DNA of 64,000 bases from CAYGTO01 sp964352815 (GTDB lineage Bacteria; Pseudomonadota; Alphaproteobacteria; Rickettsiales; UBA3002). The translations under genes were made by a program, and so were the position numbers. Location: positions 1 through 64,000 of the forward strand of contig CAYGTO010000005.1 in NCBI GenBank assembly GCA_964352815.1. The letters are read 5' to 3'. How positions within the stretch are numbered: the stretch's first letter is position 1; every line of letters begins with the position of its first letter. The notes under the pieces are model-generated. The model made no database searches, was not told the origin of the DNA, and saw only the letters and a program-made list of their open reading frames with translations. This document shows positions 41,060 through 50,743 of this stretch, piece after piece.

Positions 41060-42277
41060 ATGATGAAAGCCATCATGATTGTCAGCCGTTTGTTTCATTC
41101 ATTATTTTCCGCATTATGGATGTACTGCGCTCTTATATCTACAGCTTATGCTATTGAAATTGTTTCGCTATCTTATGTCTCTGGCGAAGAGGAAGAGCAG
41201 CTCCTCATCGAGATGGATGACGTGTATCCGCCAAAAGCAGTTTTTACGCTCGATAACCCGCCGCGTGTTGTGATTGATCTGCCAGCGGTGGATAATCCAA
41301 ATGCATTGAGTGCGCCAGATGTGGGTAAGAGTAAGCTTATCAAAGGCGTGCGCTTTGGGCAATATGACGCCACGACCATGCGAATTGTGTTAGATGCTAA
41401 AAGTGCAGCCATTGCAACGCATTCGCTTGAACCGTCGGCTAACCGTTTAGTGGTGAGCATTAGCCCGAAGCAGGGCGCCTATGCAACGAAAGCGGCAAAA
41501 CGATCGATTCGTGATGGCAAGATCGTTACTTCAAAGGATGTGAAAAAAAGTGTCTATGAAGCGTTAGAGGGTATTGTTATGCCGGAACCTAAGCCCAAGC
41601 GCGAACAGCGTAAGCCGCTCGTGGTGATTGATGCCGGCCATGGGGGGAAAGATACCGGCGCGATAGGTCCGAAAGGTCTGAAAGAAAAGGACTTAACCAT
41701 GCGTTACGCGAAGGCGCTCAAGAAAGCGCTCGAGGATAGTGAAGAATTTCGTGTAAAGCTTACGCGGCAAGATGACCGCTATCTTCTTCTCAACGAACGT
41801 ATTGAGGTGGCGCGCGGCTATGATGGTGACTTATTCCTCTCGCTCCATGCGGATGCAAACCCATCGCCTAGGGCGCGGGGGTTTTCGATTTATACATTGT
41901 CGGAAGAGGCATCGGATGACGAGGCGGCCGCGCTCGCCAAGCAGGAGAATAAGGCCGATATTTTGTCAGGTATGGATTTGTCGGTGGAAGATGAAGATGT
42001 CGCGAACATCTTGATTGATTTAGCGCAGCGCGAAACCAACAATAAATCGTCCGAACTAGCCGAGACGATTATCGATCACATGCCAAAAACGATTCGCGGC
42101 ACGACGAATACGCACCGGTTTGCTGGGTTTCGCGTGTTGAAAGCGCCCGATATTCCCTCTGTACTGATTGAAATCGGATTCTTGACCAATCGTCATGATG
42201 AAAAGCTGCTTCAAACTGAATGGTACCAGCAAGAGTTTGTTAAAGGCCTCGTCGCGGGCCTTAAAGCGTTTCGCTAG
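41060..42277 (+). CDS. N-acetylmuramoyl-L-alanine amidase, AMIN plus Amidase_3
   Basis: A 405-residue AmiC-type amidase that splits daughter cells by cutting the stem peptide off peptidoglycan. The signal peptide ends with ALISTAYA. An AMIN domain (about residues 18-120, with FTLDNPPRVVIDLPAV) targets the septum. The catalytic Amidase_3 domain has Zn ligands in VVIDAGHGGKDTGAIG (His), the NERIEVAR Glu and LFLSLHADANPSPRARG (His), and the late VLIEIGFLTNRHDEKLL Glu. The start is unsure: ATG 41060, 41063 or 41075, or a GTG at 41018. It diverges from rne, a common alphaproteobacterial pairing, and leads into the PBP1A gene. Confidence 0.93.
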   Translation: MMKAIMIVSRLFHSLFSALWMYCALISTAYAIEIVSLSYVSGEEEEQLLIEMDDVYPPKAVFTLDNPPRVVIDLPAVDNPNALSAPDVGKSKLIKGVRFGQYDATTMRIVLDAKSAAIATHSLEPSANRLVVSISPKQGAYATKAAKRSIRDGKIVTSKDVKKSVYEALEGIVMPEPKPKREQRKPLVVIDAGHGGKDTGAIGPKGLKEKDLTMRYAKALKKALEDSEEFRVKLTRQDDRYLLLNERIEVARGYDGDLFLSLHADANPSPRARGFSIYTLSEEASDDEAAALAKQENKADILSGMDLSVEDEDVANILIDLAQRETNNKSSELAETIIDHMPKTIRGTTNTHRFAGFRVLKAPDIPSVLIEIGFLTNRHDEKLLQTEWYQQEFVKGLVAGLKAFR

Positions 42278-42339
42278 AGGCATGTGGGTCACTTTTTCTG
42301 CGCAGTTGTGATTCTTTCTTCCAATGCTATAGCTGTTCT

Positions 42340-45147
42340 ATGATTTTACACGCCGTCACGCAAAACCCTTCGTTACGCTTTATTGCGGGTATTGTCGGGA
42401 TGTTTTTTATGATGGGTTTGGTAGGCGTCGTCGCAGTGGCGGGGCTGATTCATTACTACAATAAAGACCTCCCGGATTATCAGCAGCTCTCGGAATATAA
42501 TCCGCCGATTGTGACGCGGCTTTATGCGGCAAATGGTGGTCTGCTTGCGGAATATGCGACGCAGAAGCGCATATTTGTTCCGCTGAACGCTATCCCAAAA
42601 CAACTTCAACACGCGTTTATTGCAGCGGAAGATAAGGATTTCTATGAGCATCCTGGAGTGGATATCCGTGGAGTCGCACGGGCCGTGCTTGAGAATGTCA
42701 AAAATTATGGTACCGGACGAAGGCTCGTAGGGGGCTCAACGATTACGCAGCAAGTCGTCAAAAACTTTTTGCTCACCAATGAAAAATCGTTTGAGCGAAA
42801 AATCAAAGAAGCGCTTCTCGCCTTTCGAATCAGTCGGGCTTATAGCAAAGAAAAAATTCTCGAATTATATTTGAACGAAATCTATCTCGGCCGAGGCTCC
42901 TACGGGGTCGCTGCTGCGGCGCTCAATTATTTCGGTAAAGCGCTGAATGATTTGGAAGTGCAAGAGATGGCATTTTTGGCGGCACTCCCTCAGCAGCCCG
43001 CCCGGTTAGACCCCGATAAAAATTATGATGATGCTCTCACGCGCCGAAATTACGTGCTACGGCGAATGCATGCGGATGGTTATATTGATGCGGTCGCGCT
43101 TGACAAAAGACTTGCTGAACCGATTACTACCGGAAAGATGACGCATGCAAATTTGGCACGGGGTGATTTCTTTGCCGAGGAAGTGCGCCGTACCCTGGCT
43201 GAGCAATATGGTTCGGATGTCCTCTATAAAGGAGGGTTGACGGTCCACACCACATTGCAGCCAGAGCTTCAACAATTTGCAGAGAATGCGCTGCGTAAAG
43301 CACTTATAGATTATGATAAACGCCATGGTTACCGGGGTCCGGTGAATGCAATGGCGAGTGTTGATGGATGGCAGAAATCAGTGGCGCTAATGAAGAATGA
43401 GTTAACGGTTCCGCTATATGAGAAAGAAGATATTGCCGTAGTGCTTTCCACGTCGAAGGATAATGCAGAGATTGGACTGCCGAATGGTGAAAAGGGAAGC
43501 ATTGCTCGTTCGGATACGACGTGGGCACGTAAGGATTTAGGTAATAATAAGCTTGGGGCATCCATCGCAAAGATGAGTCAGGTGATGGAAAAGGGCGATG
43601 TTATTTTGGTGCGCGAAAAGGATGCTGATAAAAACACCTTTACGCTGCACCAGATTCCGAAAGTGAATGGTGCAATGCTGGTGATGGAGCCGCATACCGG
43701 CAAAGTGCTCGCGATGGTGGGTGGCTATAGTTACCAAAAAAGTGAGTTTAACCGTGCAACGCAAGCACGCCGTCAGCCGGGCTCTGCGCTCAAACCATTC
43801 GTCTACTTAACGGCGCTAGAGAACGGGTTTACGCCAGCGACAATTGTCATGGATGGTGAGATCGCAATTGAACAAGGGCCAAACAAGCCACTCTGGAAAC
43901 CGCAAAACTATGGCGGCGATTTCTTAGGGCCTACCACGCTGCGCATGGGCCTTGAGAAGTCGCGTAACACGATGACGGTGCGTCTTGCTCAGATGCTGAG
44001 TTTGAACCGGGTGATTCGTCTCGTGAAGCGTTTTGGCCTCTATGATGATCTACCTCGTAATTTTTCAATGGTGCTAGGGTCACAAGAAACGACTTTGCTG
44101 AGGCTCATTAATGCGTATTCGATGTTCGTGAATGGCGGCCATGAAGTCAGTCCAGCACTGATCGAGCGGATTGATGATCGCGAAGGGAAAATTGTCTATC
44201 GCCGTGACACACGTGATTGCCAGAAATGTCAGGTAGACCTGACTCAGCCGATTGTTAGCCCAGAGCCTCCTCTTGTCCCAGATAACCGCCCACGGATTGT
44301 CGATGAGCGAGTGGCTTATCAAATCGTATCGATGCTTGAAGGTGTGGTTCAGCGCGGTACTGGTGTCCGCGCGCGTCAGATTGGAAAGCCCGTAGGCGGA
44401 AAAACTGGAACGACGAATGACAGCCGCGATGCGTGGTTTGTTGGTTTCTCGCCCGACTTGGTGGCGGGGGTGTTTATTGGTCATGACACGCCGAAAGGTT
44501 TGGGCGACAAGGAAACGGGCGGGCGCGTCGCGCTGCCAGCATTTGTGAATTTCATGAGCAGTGCGCTCAAAGATCAGCCAGAACGCCCATTCCGTATCCC
44601 GCCTGGGATTCAGCAGGTGCGTATTGAGCGCAAAACAGGCATCCCGGCCTATTCTTCTTATGACCCAAACGCGAAGATTATTACGGAATCCTTCATCACG
44701 GATTATGAAAGCCTTTTTCGTCCAGAGTCTGATGGCGGTGATGGCATTAAGGCCGACCCACCAGTGATTTATGCCGATGATGAAATTGAAGAGCTTTGGC
44801 ATGCGGGTGATGATTATGATTTCGAGTATGAAGATAATGGGAACTACACCGTGCCTCCCAACCCCTATGTGAACGAGCGTTACGGGGATTATACAGGTTC
44901 GCAGCAACCTGGGTCGCGCGCACCACAAACGGGCGGAGCAGGGGGGTATCCCAATGATTATGACCCGCGTAATCAGCGGCTGGGTGTGCTAAATGGAGAG
45001 GATGAGCGCCGTGTGCCCCAAGGCAACCCTTCGTTCCAAGATAACTCGGAGAATCTCTACCAGCTCCGCCAAGCTGAGATCGATGAACGTGAACGCCGTG
45101 ACCAGCAGGGCAATCAATATCAGGGCGGAACCGGCGGATTCTATTGA
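42340..45147 (+). CDS. mrcA: Penicillin-binding protein 1A
   Basis: A bifunctional class A PBP, 935 residues, which polymerises and crosslinks peptidoglycan. The membrane helix is at about 15-37. The GT51 domain has the catalytic Glu in FIAAEDKDFYEHPGVD and GGSTITQQVVKNFLL, RKIKEALLAFRISR and LYLNEIYLGRGSYGVAAA. The transpeptidase motifs are SALK (RQPGSALKPFVYL, near 482), SRN (near 540) and KTGTT (near 687). The C-terminal 110 residues are a Pro/Gln/Gly-rich tail (QQPGSRAPQTGGAGG) of unknown purpose. It is 62 nt after the amidase gene, so both wall enzymes may be co-transcribed. Confidence 0.96.
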   Translation: MILHAVTQNPSLRFIAGIVGMFFMMGLVGVVAVAGLIHYYNKDLPDYQQLSEYNPPIVTRLYAANGGLLAEYATQKRIFVPLNAIPKQLQHAFIAAEDKDFYEHPGVDIRGVARAVLENVKNYGTGRRLVGGSTITQQVVKNFLLTNEKSFERKIKEALLAFRISRAYSKEKILELYLNEIYLGRGSYGVAAAALNYFGKALNDLEVQEMAFLAALPQQPARLDPDKNYDDALTRRNYVLRRMHADGYIDAVALDKRLAEPITTGKMTHANLARGDFFAEEVRRTLAEQYGSDVLYKGGLTVHTTLQPELQQFAENALRKALIDYDKRHGYRGPVNAMASVDGWQKSVALMKNELTVPLYEKEDIAVVLSTSKDNAEIGLPNGEKGSIARSDTTWARKDLGNNKLGASIAKMSQVMEKGDVILVREKDADKNTFTLHQIPKVNGAMLVMEPHTGKVLAMVGGYSYQKSEFNRATQARRQPGSALKPFVYLTALENGFTPATIVMDGEIAIEQGPNKPLWKPQNYGGDFLGPTTLRMGLEKSRNTMTVRLAQMLSLNRVIRLVKRFGLYDDLPRNFSMVLGSQETTLLRLINAYSMFVNGGHEVSPALIERIDDREGKIVYRRDTRDCQKCQVDLTQPIVSPEPPLVPDNRPRIVDERVAYQIVSMLEGVVQRGTGVRARQIGKPVGGKTGTTNDSRDAWFVGFSPDLVAGVFIGHDTPKGLGDKETGGRVALPAFVNFMSSALKDQPERPFRIPPGIQQVRIERKTGIPAYSSYDPNAKIITESFITDYESLFRPESDGGDGIKADPPVIYADDEIEELWHAGDDYDFEYEDNGNYTVPPNPYVNERYGDYTGSQQPGSRAPQTGGAGGYPNDYDPRNQRLGVLNGEDERRVPQGNPSFQDNSENLYQLRQAEIDERERRDQQGNQYQGGTGGFY

Positions 45148-45180
45148 CAATATGTCGCTAACTGCCTACCACCCACCATT

Positions 45181-46291
45181 ATGAAAGCCGAAATCAAAAC
45201 CTTGTCGGATGATATTCAGCAAAGCCTCGCCTTGCTGAGGAGGTATCTTTGACTGGGAGGTGAGCCTCACAAAGCTCGACGAACTAAACGCCAAGGCGGA
45301 AGACCCTGATCTTTGGAATGATCAGGCGAAAGCGCAATCGATATTGAAAGAACGCACGGCGCTTGAAACGATGATCAACGGCGTGCGCAGCCTCGAATCG
45401 GAACATGAGGACGCCATTGCGCTTGCGGAATTGGGTGAAGAAGAGGGAGATCAAGACTCGGTTAATGAGGCTGAGGCGATACTCCAGAAGACACTTGAAA
45501 CGTCCAAGCGCCTCGAAATTGAATCACTCCTAGCCGGGGAAGCGGATGCGAATAACTGTTTTGTGGAATTTCATCCCGGTGCGGGCGGAACGGAGAGCCA
45601 TGATTGGTGCAGTATGCTTTACCGGATGGTGCTGCGCTGGGCTGAGCGTCGTGGGTTTAAAACAGAAATTGTCGAAGAACAGTCGGGCGAAGAGGCGGGT
45701 ATTAAATCGGCCACCATCAAGATTGTTGGCCATAATGCCTATGGCTGGACGAAGACCGAATCGGGAACGCACCGCTTAGTGCGCATCTCGCCGTTCGATT
45801 CTGCGTCGCGCCGCCATACCAGCTTTGCAAGTATCTGGGTATATCCCGAGGTAGATGATAATATCGATATCGATATCGATGAATCTCAGGTGCGGGTGGA
45901 CACCTATCGGGCGTCGGGCGCGGGTGGTCAGCATGTGAACAAAACCGATTCTGCGGTGCGATTGACCCATGAGCCAACCGGCATTGTCGTGCAATGTCAG
46001 AATTCACGCTCGCAGCATGCGAACCGGGCCGAAGCGTGGAAGATGCTGCGCGCGCGGCTCTACGAGAGAGAGCTTCAGCTACGCGAAGATGCGGCGGCGG
46101 CGGAGCAGGCGAGCAAAGGCGATAATGCTTGGGGCCATCAGATTCGCTCCTATGTGCTGCACCCGTATCAGATGGTGAAGGATTTGCGCACGGGGGTTGA
46201 GACGGGGAACACACAAGCCACGCTCGATGGTGATTTGGACCCGTTTATCTTTGCCGCGCTCGCCGATCGGGTTGGTGGGAAGGAGGGTTAG
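45181..46291 (+). CDS. prfB: Peptide chain release factor 2, programmed +1 frameshift
   Basis: RF2, 369 residues, reads UAA and UGA. The gene is in two frames, join(45181..45249, 45251..46291). Codons 1-23 (MKAEIKTLSDDIQQSLALL-RRYL) end at an in-frame TGA (45250-45252). The classic shift site is intact: AGGAGG (internal ribosome-binding-like), then TAT CTT TGA C. Slippage on CTT gives Asp (GAC) and the main frame. The SPF stop-reading motif (RISPFDSASRRHTSF) and the GGQ hydrolysis motif (GAGGQHVNKTDSAVRLTHEP) are present. RF2 level sets shifting, a self-limiting loop. Confidence 0.97.
45238..45253 (+). promoter_or_regulatory. prfB programmed frameshift signal
   Basis: AGG AGG TAT CTT TGA C: an anti-SD-pairing AGGAGG, the slippery CTT, the stop TGA and a following C. 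This is the E. coli prfB signal with only AGG for GGG at one codon. Confidence 0.95.
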
Positions 46292-46686
46292 GGTGTCGGC
46301 CCTTGCCGTGCGATGATCGCTTCCGCGTCTTTTTGGATTCGATCTATACCAGAGCGGTCATAATCATCTGTTTCTTTAGGGATTTTGACGCAAAAATTGA
46401 AATGGCCCATTTGAGCAATGCCTAAAGGGTTTTTATCAATTAATTTTCGATTGATTCCATAATGCGTGCATAGCTCTTCTTTTAACCCGGTTACTTCATG
46501 TGATAGTGGTCTGTACGTTCGTGAACTTTTAGGAACGAAGCCTATGTAAAGTGTAATATATCCAGCATTGTTATGTTGTTTGATTGTTTGTGATTGCAGA
46601 GCCGTGAAGTCATGTTGTGCCATGAAATCAATCAGTAAATTTTTCAATCTACCTTTTGATTCTGGCGCATGTACTTTGATTGCCAT
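46288..46686 (-). CDS. Small orphan protein, unknown function
   Basis: A 132-residue soluble protein on the minus strand, convergent with prfB (4-nt overlap). AGGA precedes the ATG. It starts MAIKVHAPESKGRLKNLLID and has a tract with GYITLYIGFVPKSSRTYRPL and HFNFCVKIPKETDD. I do not recognise it. It is AT-richer than prfB and mnmA and looks like a single-gene insert between them. Confidence 0.7.
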   Translation of the reverse strand: MAIKVHAPESKGRLKNLLIDFMAQHDFTALQSQTIKQHNNAGYITLYIGFVPKSSRTYRPLSHEVTGLKEELCTHYGINRKLIDKNPLGIAQMGHFNFCVKIPKETDDYDRSGIDRIQKDAEAIIARQGPTP

Positions 46687-46743
46687 AATCCTAACTTTCG
46701 TTAATAATTGACTTTGTTATAGAAATAGTGTCTGAATAAGTCA

Positions 46744-47898
46744 ATGGAAAACCAACAGAAACAACGTATTGTTGTCGCCATGTCGGGCGGAGTGGATAGC
46801 TCTGTCACCGCCGCATTGCTGCATGAGCAAGGCCATGAGGTGATTGGCATCACGCTTCAGCTTTATGACCACGGCGCGGCGGTGGGTAAGAAGGGCGCCT
46901 GTTGCGCGGGGCAAGATATTCATGACGCAGCACGCGTATGTGAAACATTAGGAGTTCCGCATTACGTATTGAATTACCAGGATAAGTTTAAAGAATCAGT
47001 GATGGATGATTTCGTCGAGACTTATCTTGCGGGAGCGACTCCGATTCCGTGTGTGCGCTGTAATCAGACGGTGAAATTCAAAGATTTGCTTCAAACTGCG
47101 CGTGATCTTGGCGCCGAGTGTATGGCGACAGGGCATTACATTCAGCGGGTTGTCGGTGACGATGGGCGTGCGCAGCTTCATCGCGGCGCGGATCATAGTA
47201 AAGATCAAAGCTATTTCCTGTTCGCAACCACACAAGAACAGCTTGATTTTCTACGTTTCCCGCTCGGCGGTATGAGCAAAGACGAAACCCGGGCACTTGC
47301 GACGAAATATGGGCTGTCGGTAGCAGATAAGCCGGATTCTCAGGATATTTGTTTCGTGCCCACGGGCGGTTATGCGAAAGTGATCGAAAAGCTGCACCCT
47401 GGCGCGAGTGAGCCAGGCGAGATCATCCATCTGGACGGCACGCGGCTAGGGATTCATCAAGGGATTATCCATTACACGGTGGGCCAGCGCCGTGGTTTGA
47501 ACATTGGCGGCACGATGGACCCGCTCTATGTGGTGCGCGTGGATGCAGAGAAAAAACAAGTGATTGTGGGGCCCAAAGAGGCGCTGGCGGTGGAATCCTT
47601 CGTGATCCAGGAACTGAACTGGCTGGGCGATGTCCCTTTAAATGGTCGGAGCGATGAAGTGATGGTTAAGATGCGTTCGATGCAAAAGCCTGTTCCGGCC
47701 TATATCGAGCCCATGGAAAACGGCAGTGCGCGCGTGATTTTGAAAACACCCCAGGAAGGAACCGCGCCTGGTCAGGCATGCGTGTTTTATGATGGGGAAA
47801 GGCTTTTGGGTGGCGGCTGGATTATTGCGCAGCGTCAGCAGGTTTCTCTTCTTCCTCGTCAAGAAGAATCTCTTCACCAATCGAGCGGCGCCGCCTGA
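46744..47898 (+). CDS. mnmA: tRNA-specific 2-thiouridylase
   Basis: MnmA, 384 residues, puts sulfur on U34 of Lys, Glu and Gln tRNAs. The ATP loop is VVAMSGGVDSSVTAALLHEQ; catalytic Cys residues are in PIPCVRCNQTVKF and DSQDICFVPTGGY. The C-terminal beta-barrel ends at LLGGGWI, where other MnmA proteins stop within a few residues. Here about 25 more residues follow (IAQRQQVSLLPRQEESLHQ and on), encoded antisense to the end of the next gene (77-nt convergent overlap). It is likely a read-through tail with no function. Confidence 0.96.
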   Translation: MENQQKQRIVVAMSGGVDSSVTAALLHEQGHEVIGITLQLYDHGAAVGKKGACCAGQDIHDAARVCETLGVPHYVLNYQDKFKESVMDDFVETYLAGATPIPCVRCNQTVKFKDLLQTARDLGAECMATGHYIQRVVGDDGRAQLHRGADHSKDQSYFLFATTQEQLDFLRFPLGGMSKDETRALATKYGLSVADKPDSQDICFVPTGGYAKVIEKLHPGASEPGEIIHLDGTRLGIHQGIIHYTVGQRRGLNIGGTMDPLYVVRVDAEKKQVIVGPKEALAVESFVIQELNWLGDVPLNGRSDEVMVKMRSMQKPVPAYIEPMENGSARVILKTPQEGTAPGQACVFYDGERLLGGGWIIAQRQQVSLLPRQEESLHQSSGAA

Positions 47899-48397
47899 TT
47901 TCAGGTCCCCATTCTTCCATTAAATCTTTTTGTTGATCACGCAATCGTGTGACATAGGTCTTGTTTACGAATTCGATGAAAAACGTGGTGGCAAGGGGAG
48001 CGGCGGTAATTAAAAGCCATCCAAGTAGCGCCGAGCCATAAACAATGACCCATGTGTTGATGCTCGCCATCATGTTCATCACCATGGCGGGTGAGTTGCC
48101 TTGTAATATCAGATCAATCAGCAGAGGAATGAGCCCGGCTAAATTACACGCAAAGACTGTTTTGAATGGGCTTCGCGTACTCGACATCTCAATGAAATAT
48201 GAAATAATCGAAGGCATAAGGGCGATCAGAATAAAAATATACGTTATTTTGAGCCAAAAGATCAGCACCAAAGAGGCTGTCATGAACAAAAAGAAGTGTT
48301 TTCGGTTATGGCGCCTCTTACGTCTCAAATATGCTTTGCGCCGCTCCGCAATATCGTTCGTACGAGTTGGATCAACCTGATCTTGAAGTGAAGCCAT
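47822..48397 (-). CDS. Polytopic membrane protein, partner of the pseudokinase gene
   Basis: A 191-residue membrane protein with a basic N-terminus (ERRKAYLRRKRRHNRKHFFL) and about four helices (roughly 38-53, 54-70, 84-102 and 113-140), then a charged cytoplasmic tail ending in an acidic run (EEILLDEEEEKPAD). The family is not recognised. It starts 3 nt after the stop of the pseudokinase gene, so the two are one unit. Perhaps the membrane protein hosts the pseudokinase, which has its own C-terminal helix. The 3' end overlaps mnmA on the other strand. Confidence 0.75.
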   Translation of the reverse strand: MASLQDQVDPTRTNDIAERRKAYLRRKRRHNRKHFFLFMTASLVLIFWLKITYIFILIALMPSIISYFIEMSSTRSPFKTVFACNLAGLIPLLIDLILQGNSPAMVMNMMASINTWVIVYGSALLGWLLITAAPLATTFFIEFVNKTYVTRLRDQQKDLMEEWGPEIRRRRSIGEEILLDEEEEKPADAAQ

Positions 48398-48400
48398 ATG

Positions 48401-50506
48401 CTATACCCAATATTGATATAAAAGTAACATGGTAGTGATCAGCATCACCACATACCCCATACTCACCGAAAGCCGGTCACCGCTTCGCCGAGCCATCCGG
48501 TTTGCTGTCTCTTTACGCTTGAGGTGAGCGATTGTCATATCCGTTCGCTCATAGACATCTCCTGCACGCTTAAACAGTTTTTCGTCCCTATCAATGACTT
48601 CCGGGTCAAACACAACATTCAACACATTCTGAACTTTGCCGGTTTGTGCTGCAAGCAGAAGCTGTTTACGCATGCGCCGGCGCGTAGTACGGTTGTGGAT
48701 GTTATTCATATATTCTGAGATACGAATGGCGACCCAAGTGCTTAAACCAATAAGCGAGAGCTTCTTGAAGCTGTTCTGCGCCATTGCGATGATGTTGATG
48801 ACGACCAACTCTTCCGGCGCGATTTGACCGGTTGAGAAAGACAATTTCTTCACGCGCTGTTCTTTTACAATACCAAGCCGTGACGCCAAGAACGCTGCGA
48901 GTTCACGATCATCGAAAGATGTGTTCATGGCCTTTTCTTTTGAAATCATATCTAATGTGCGAAGTGCATCTTTGAGATCATCGATCGAATATTCAACGAT
49001 AATAGGGCTTTGGCATGGCAAGGAGCGGTTTAGCTCATAGATAATACGCTCCACACCAAACCCGTAATTATCGATTGTCAGATATTTGCGAATATTCGGA
49101 ATATTCCACAACATTGCTTGCGTGTGTGTATTCATACGTAGAGGGTTTAGATCAAGAATATATTGTGGGAGGTTGTTCCAAATCATGTCGATTAAAGCGT
49201 CGACCTTTTTCATGTCGCCTTCACGAAAATATTCGAGCATTCCGGTGCCAATTCCATCGATATGCACGGCCATTTCTTTCGCGCGCATCGGACCAAAATT
49301 ATCTAACGTCGCAAGGACGCGCGTGACCATATCATGCCGTGCACGGTCTGTGTCTTCTGCATTATTGATGATTTGTGCAATAGGCGCGGCTAGATGTTTA
49401 ACATCTGGCCCGCTTTCGATCCATCGATCCATCCGTGTGTTACTTAGCTCACGGATCGCACTGGTCCACTTCTCATGCATTGCGTTGGCAACGGCTTTAA
49501 GGTTGAAGTATTCCTGCTCATTATAGAGGAACGGACGGCTTGTATCACGCGGTGGATTTGGGTAAATAAGGTTAAACCGTTTTCCGTCAAGCCATGAGGC
49601 AAGCTGTTCTAATCCCCAACGATCTCTCGGGTCGTCTACTAGCGTGCCACGAAAAAAATCTTCTAGAGTGTTGGTCATCTCGCGGCTTCCCAGGTAAAGA
49701 GCATATGAGCCTTTCACAAGAATCTGATCTGCTAGAAGTTTTTTGGGGATTTTCTCGATCTTCTCTGTACCAAAGAGCATCGCATACATCACCATACCAA
49801 GTGCATAGACATCAGTTTTCTCAGTAGGCTCGCCACGTGCACATGGATCAGCGAGCATGCGCTCAACCGGTTCGTAGCAATCAATTTGCGAATAGCCGCT
49901 GCGCTCGCCCATACATTCACCAAGCACGACATTACGTCCTAAGAAAATATTGCCTGGATTGATTCGCCCATGTGAAACGCCTTTCTCTTTCATCGCAGTA
50001 AGGTACTCGATGATTGGGGTGAGCACCTGATAGACGATTTGCCGCTCATGGAACCGCTGCCCTTTAGAGAGTAATTCTCTGAGGCGTGTTTTAGGGGGCT
50101 GCTCAAACACAAAAACGCGCCGGTAATCATTATCGATACTAATTTTTGTACGACCGTAATCAAGCGATCGAATTCCGTTTGGATGATTAAATCGCAAGAG
50201 TGCTTCAGTCGCTGTGGCACGGTGCGCATATTGATGGTCAAGCACAAGCGCATAGTACCGCACATCAGGATGCGCTTTTGATGTTGCTTCATAGGCGCGT
50301 GTGAATTTTGTTTCTAAGTGAGGGAGCGGTTTATCAACATTAATACGGTACTGATGATGGAGCACGTCTGTTGGTGAAGTGGAAGGAGCATAAGAACTAC
50401 GATATTCCTCAAGAATTTGCTGAAGTTTGACGATCGTGCTTTCCTCGAGCTGGCGCGTTTCCGCATCAGCTTTCGGATACATCCCATCTAACCCCTGACT
50501 AGCCAT
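48401..50506 (-). CDS. Large pseudokinase with C-terminal membrane anchor
   Basis: A 701-residue protein with a protein-kinase fold at about 70-330, then a long helical region and one C-terminal membrane helix (SVSMGYVVMLITTMLLLYQY). The kinase signs are VSHGRINPGNIFLG, in the place of H-R-D-L-K-P-x-N, then TEKTDVYALGMVMYAMLFG and DDPRDRWGLEQLASWLDG. No Lys is seen at the VAIK position (YYALVLD), the catalytic-loop Asp is replaced, and no DFG is seen (CMGERSGYSQIDCYEP). It should not phosphorylate in the normal way. ATG 50506 has GGGAGG at 7-nt spacing; a TTG at 50521 is less likely. It is coupled to the membrane-protein gene that follows. Confidence 0.82.
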   Translation of the reverse strand: MASQGLDGMYPKADAETRQLEESTIVKLQQILEEYRSSYAPSTSPTDVLHHQYRINVDKPLPHLETKFTRAYEATSKAHPDVRYYALVLDHQYAHRATATEALLRFNHPNGIRSLDYGRTKISIDNDYRRVFVFEQPPKTRLRELLSKGQRFHERQIVYQVLTPIIEYLTAMKEKGVSHGRINPGNIFLGRNVVLGECMGERSGYSQIDCYEPVERMLADPCARGEPTEKTDVYALGMVMYAMLFGTEKIEKIPKKLLADQILVKGSYALYLGSREMTNTLEDFFRGTLVDDPRDRWGLEQLASWLDGKRFNLIYPNPPRDTSRPFLYNEQEYFNLKAVANAMHEKWTSAIRELSNTRMDRWIESGPDVKHLAAPIAQIINNAEDTDRARHDMVTRVLATLDNFGPMRAKEMAVHIDGIGTGMLEYFREGDMKKVDALIDMIWNNLPQYILDLNPLRMNTHTQAMLWNIPNIRKYLTIDNYGFGVERIIYELNRSLPCQSPIIVEYSIDDLKDALRTLDMISKEKAMNTSFDDRELAAFLASRLGIVKEQRVKKLSFSTGQIAPEELVVINIIAMAQNSFKKLSLIGLSTWVAIRISEYMNNIHNRTTRRRMRKQLLLAAQTGKVQNVLNVVFDPEVIDRDEKLFKRAGDVYERTDMTIAHLKRKETANRMARRSGDRLSVSMGYVVMLITTMLLLYQYWV

Positions 50507-50657
50507 GACTGGCCCTCCCAATGCCTCATCTGATTTAAAAAGCTAAGTTTCTCTTTATACTAGCCTTTTTTTTGTTTTTTCTCAAGTGGACAGCTTCAGC
50601 TATAAAGCGAGAATAGCTCTCCATACTGTTATACGCAAAATGTCGTGGATAGGTGAC

Positions 50658-50680
50658 GCAACCATGGATTCATGGGTTGC
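50658..50680 (+). promoter_or_regulatory. Stable hairpin in the ahcY leader
   Basis: GCAACC-ATG-gatt-CAT-G-GGTTGC folds with 9 pairs and one bulged G, 63 nt before the ahcY ATG. SAH riboswitches occur before ahcY in other Proteobacteria, but I could not match that consensus here. The role, if any, is unknown. Confidence 0.5.
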
Positions 50681-50743
50681 TAACCATCAGAAAATCGGTA
50701 TGTTAGGGGCCTCTTAAATATATAAACATAACTGGAGATTTAT

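Noticed and set aside
44080..44928. 282-codon open frame antisense to the PBP1A gene
   Set aside because: Wholly inside a certain gene on the other strand; no family features.
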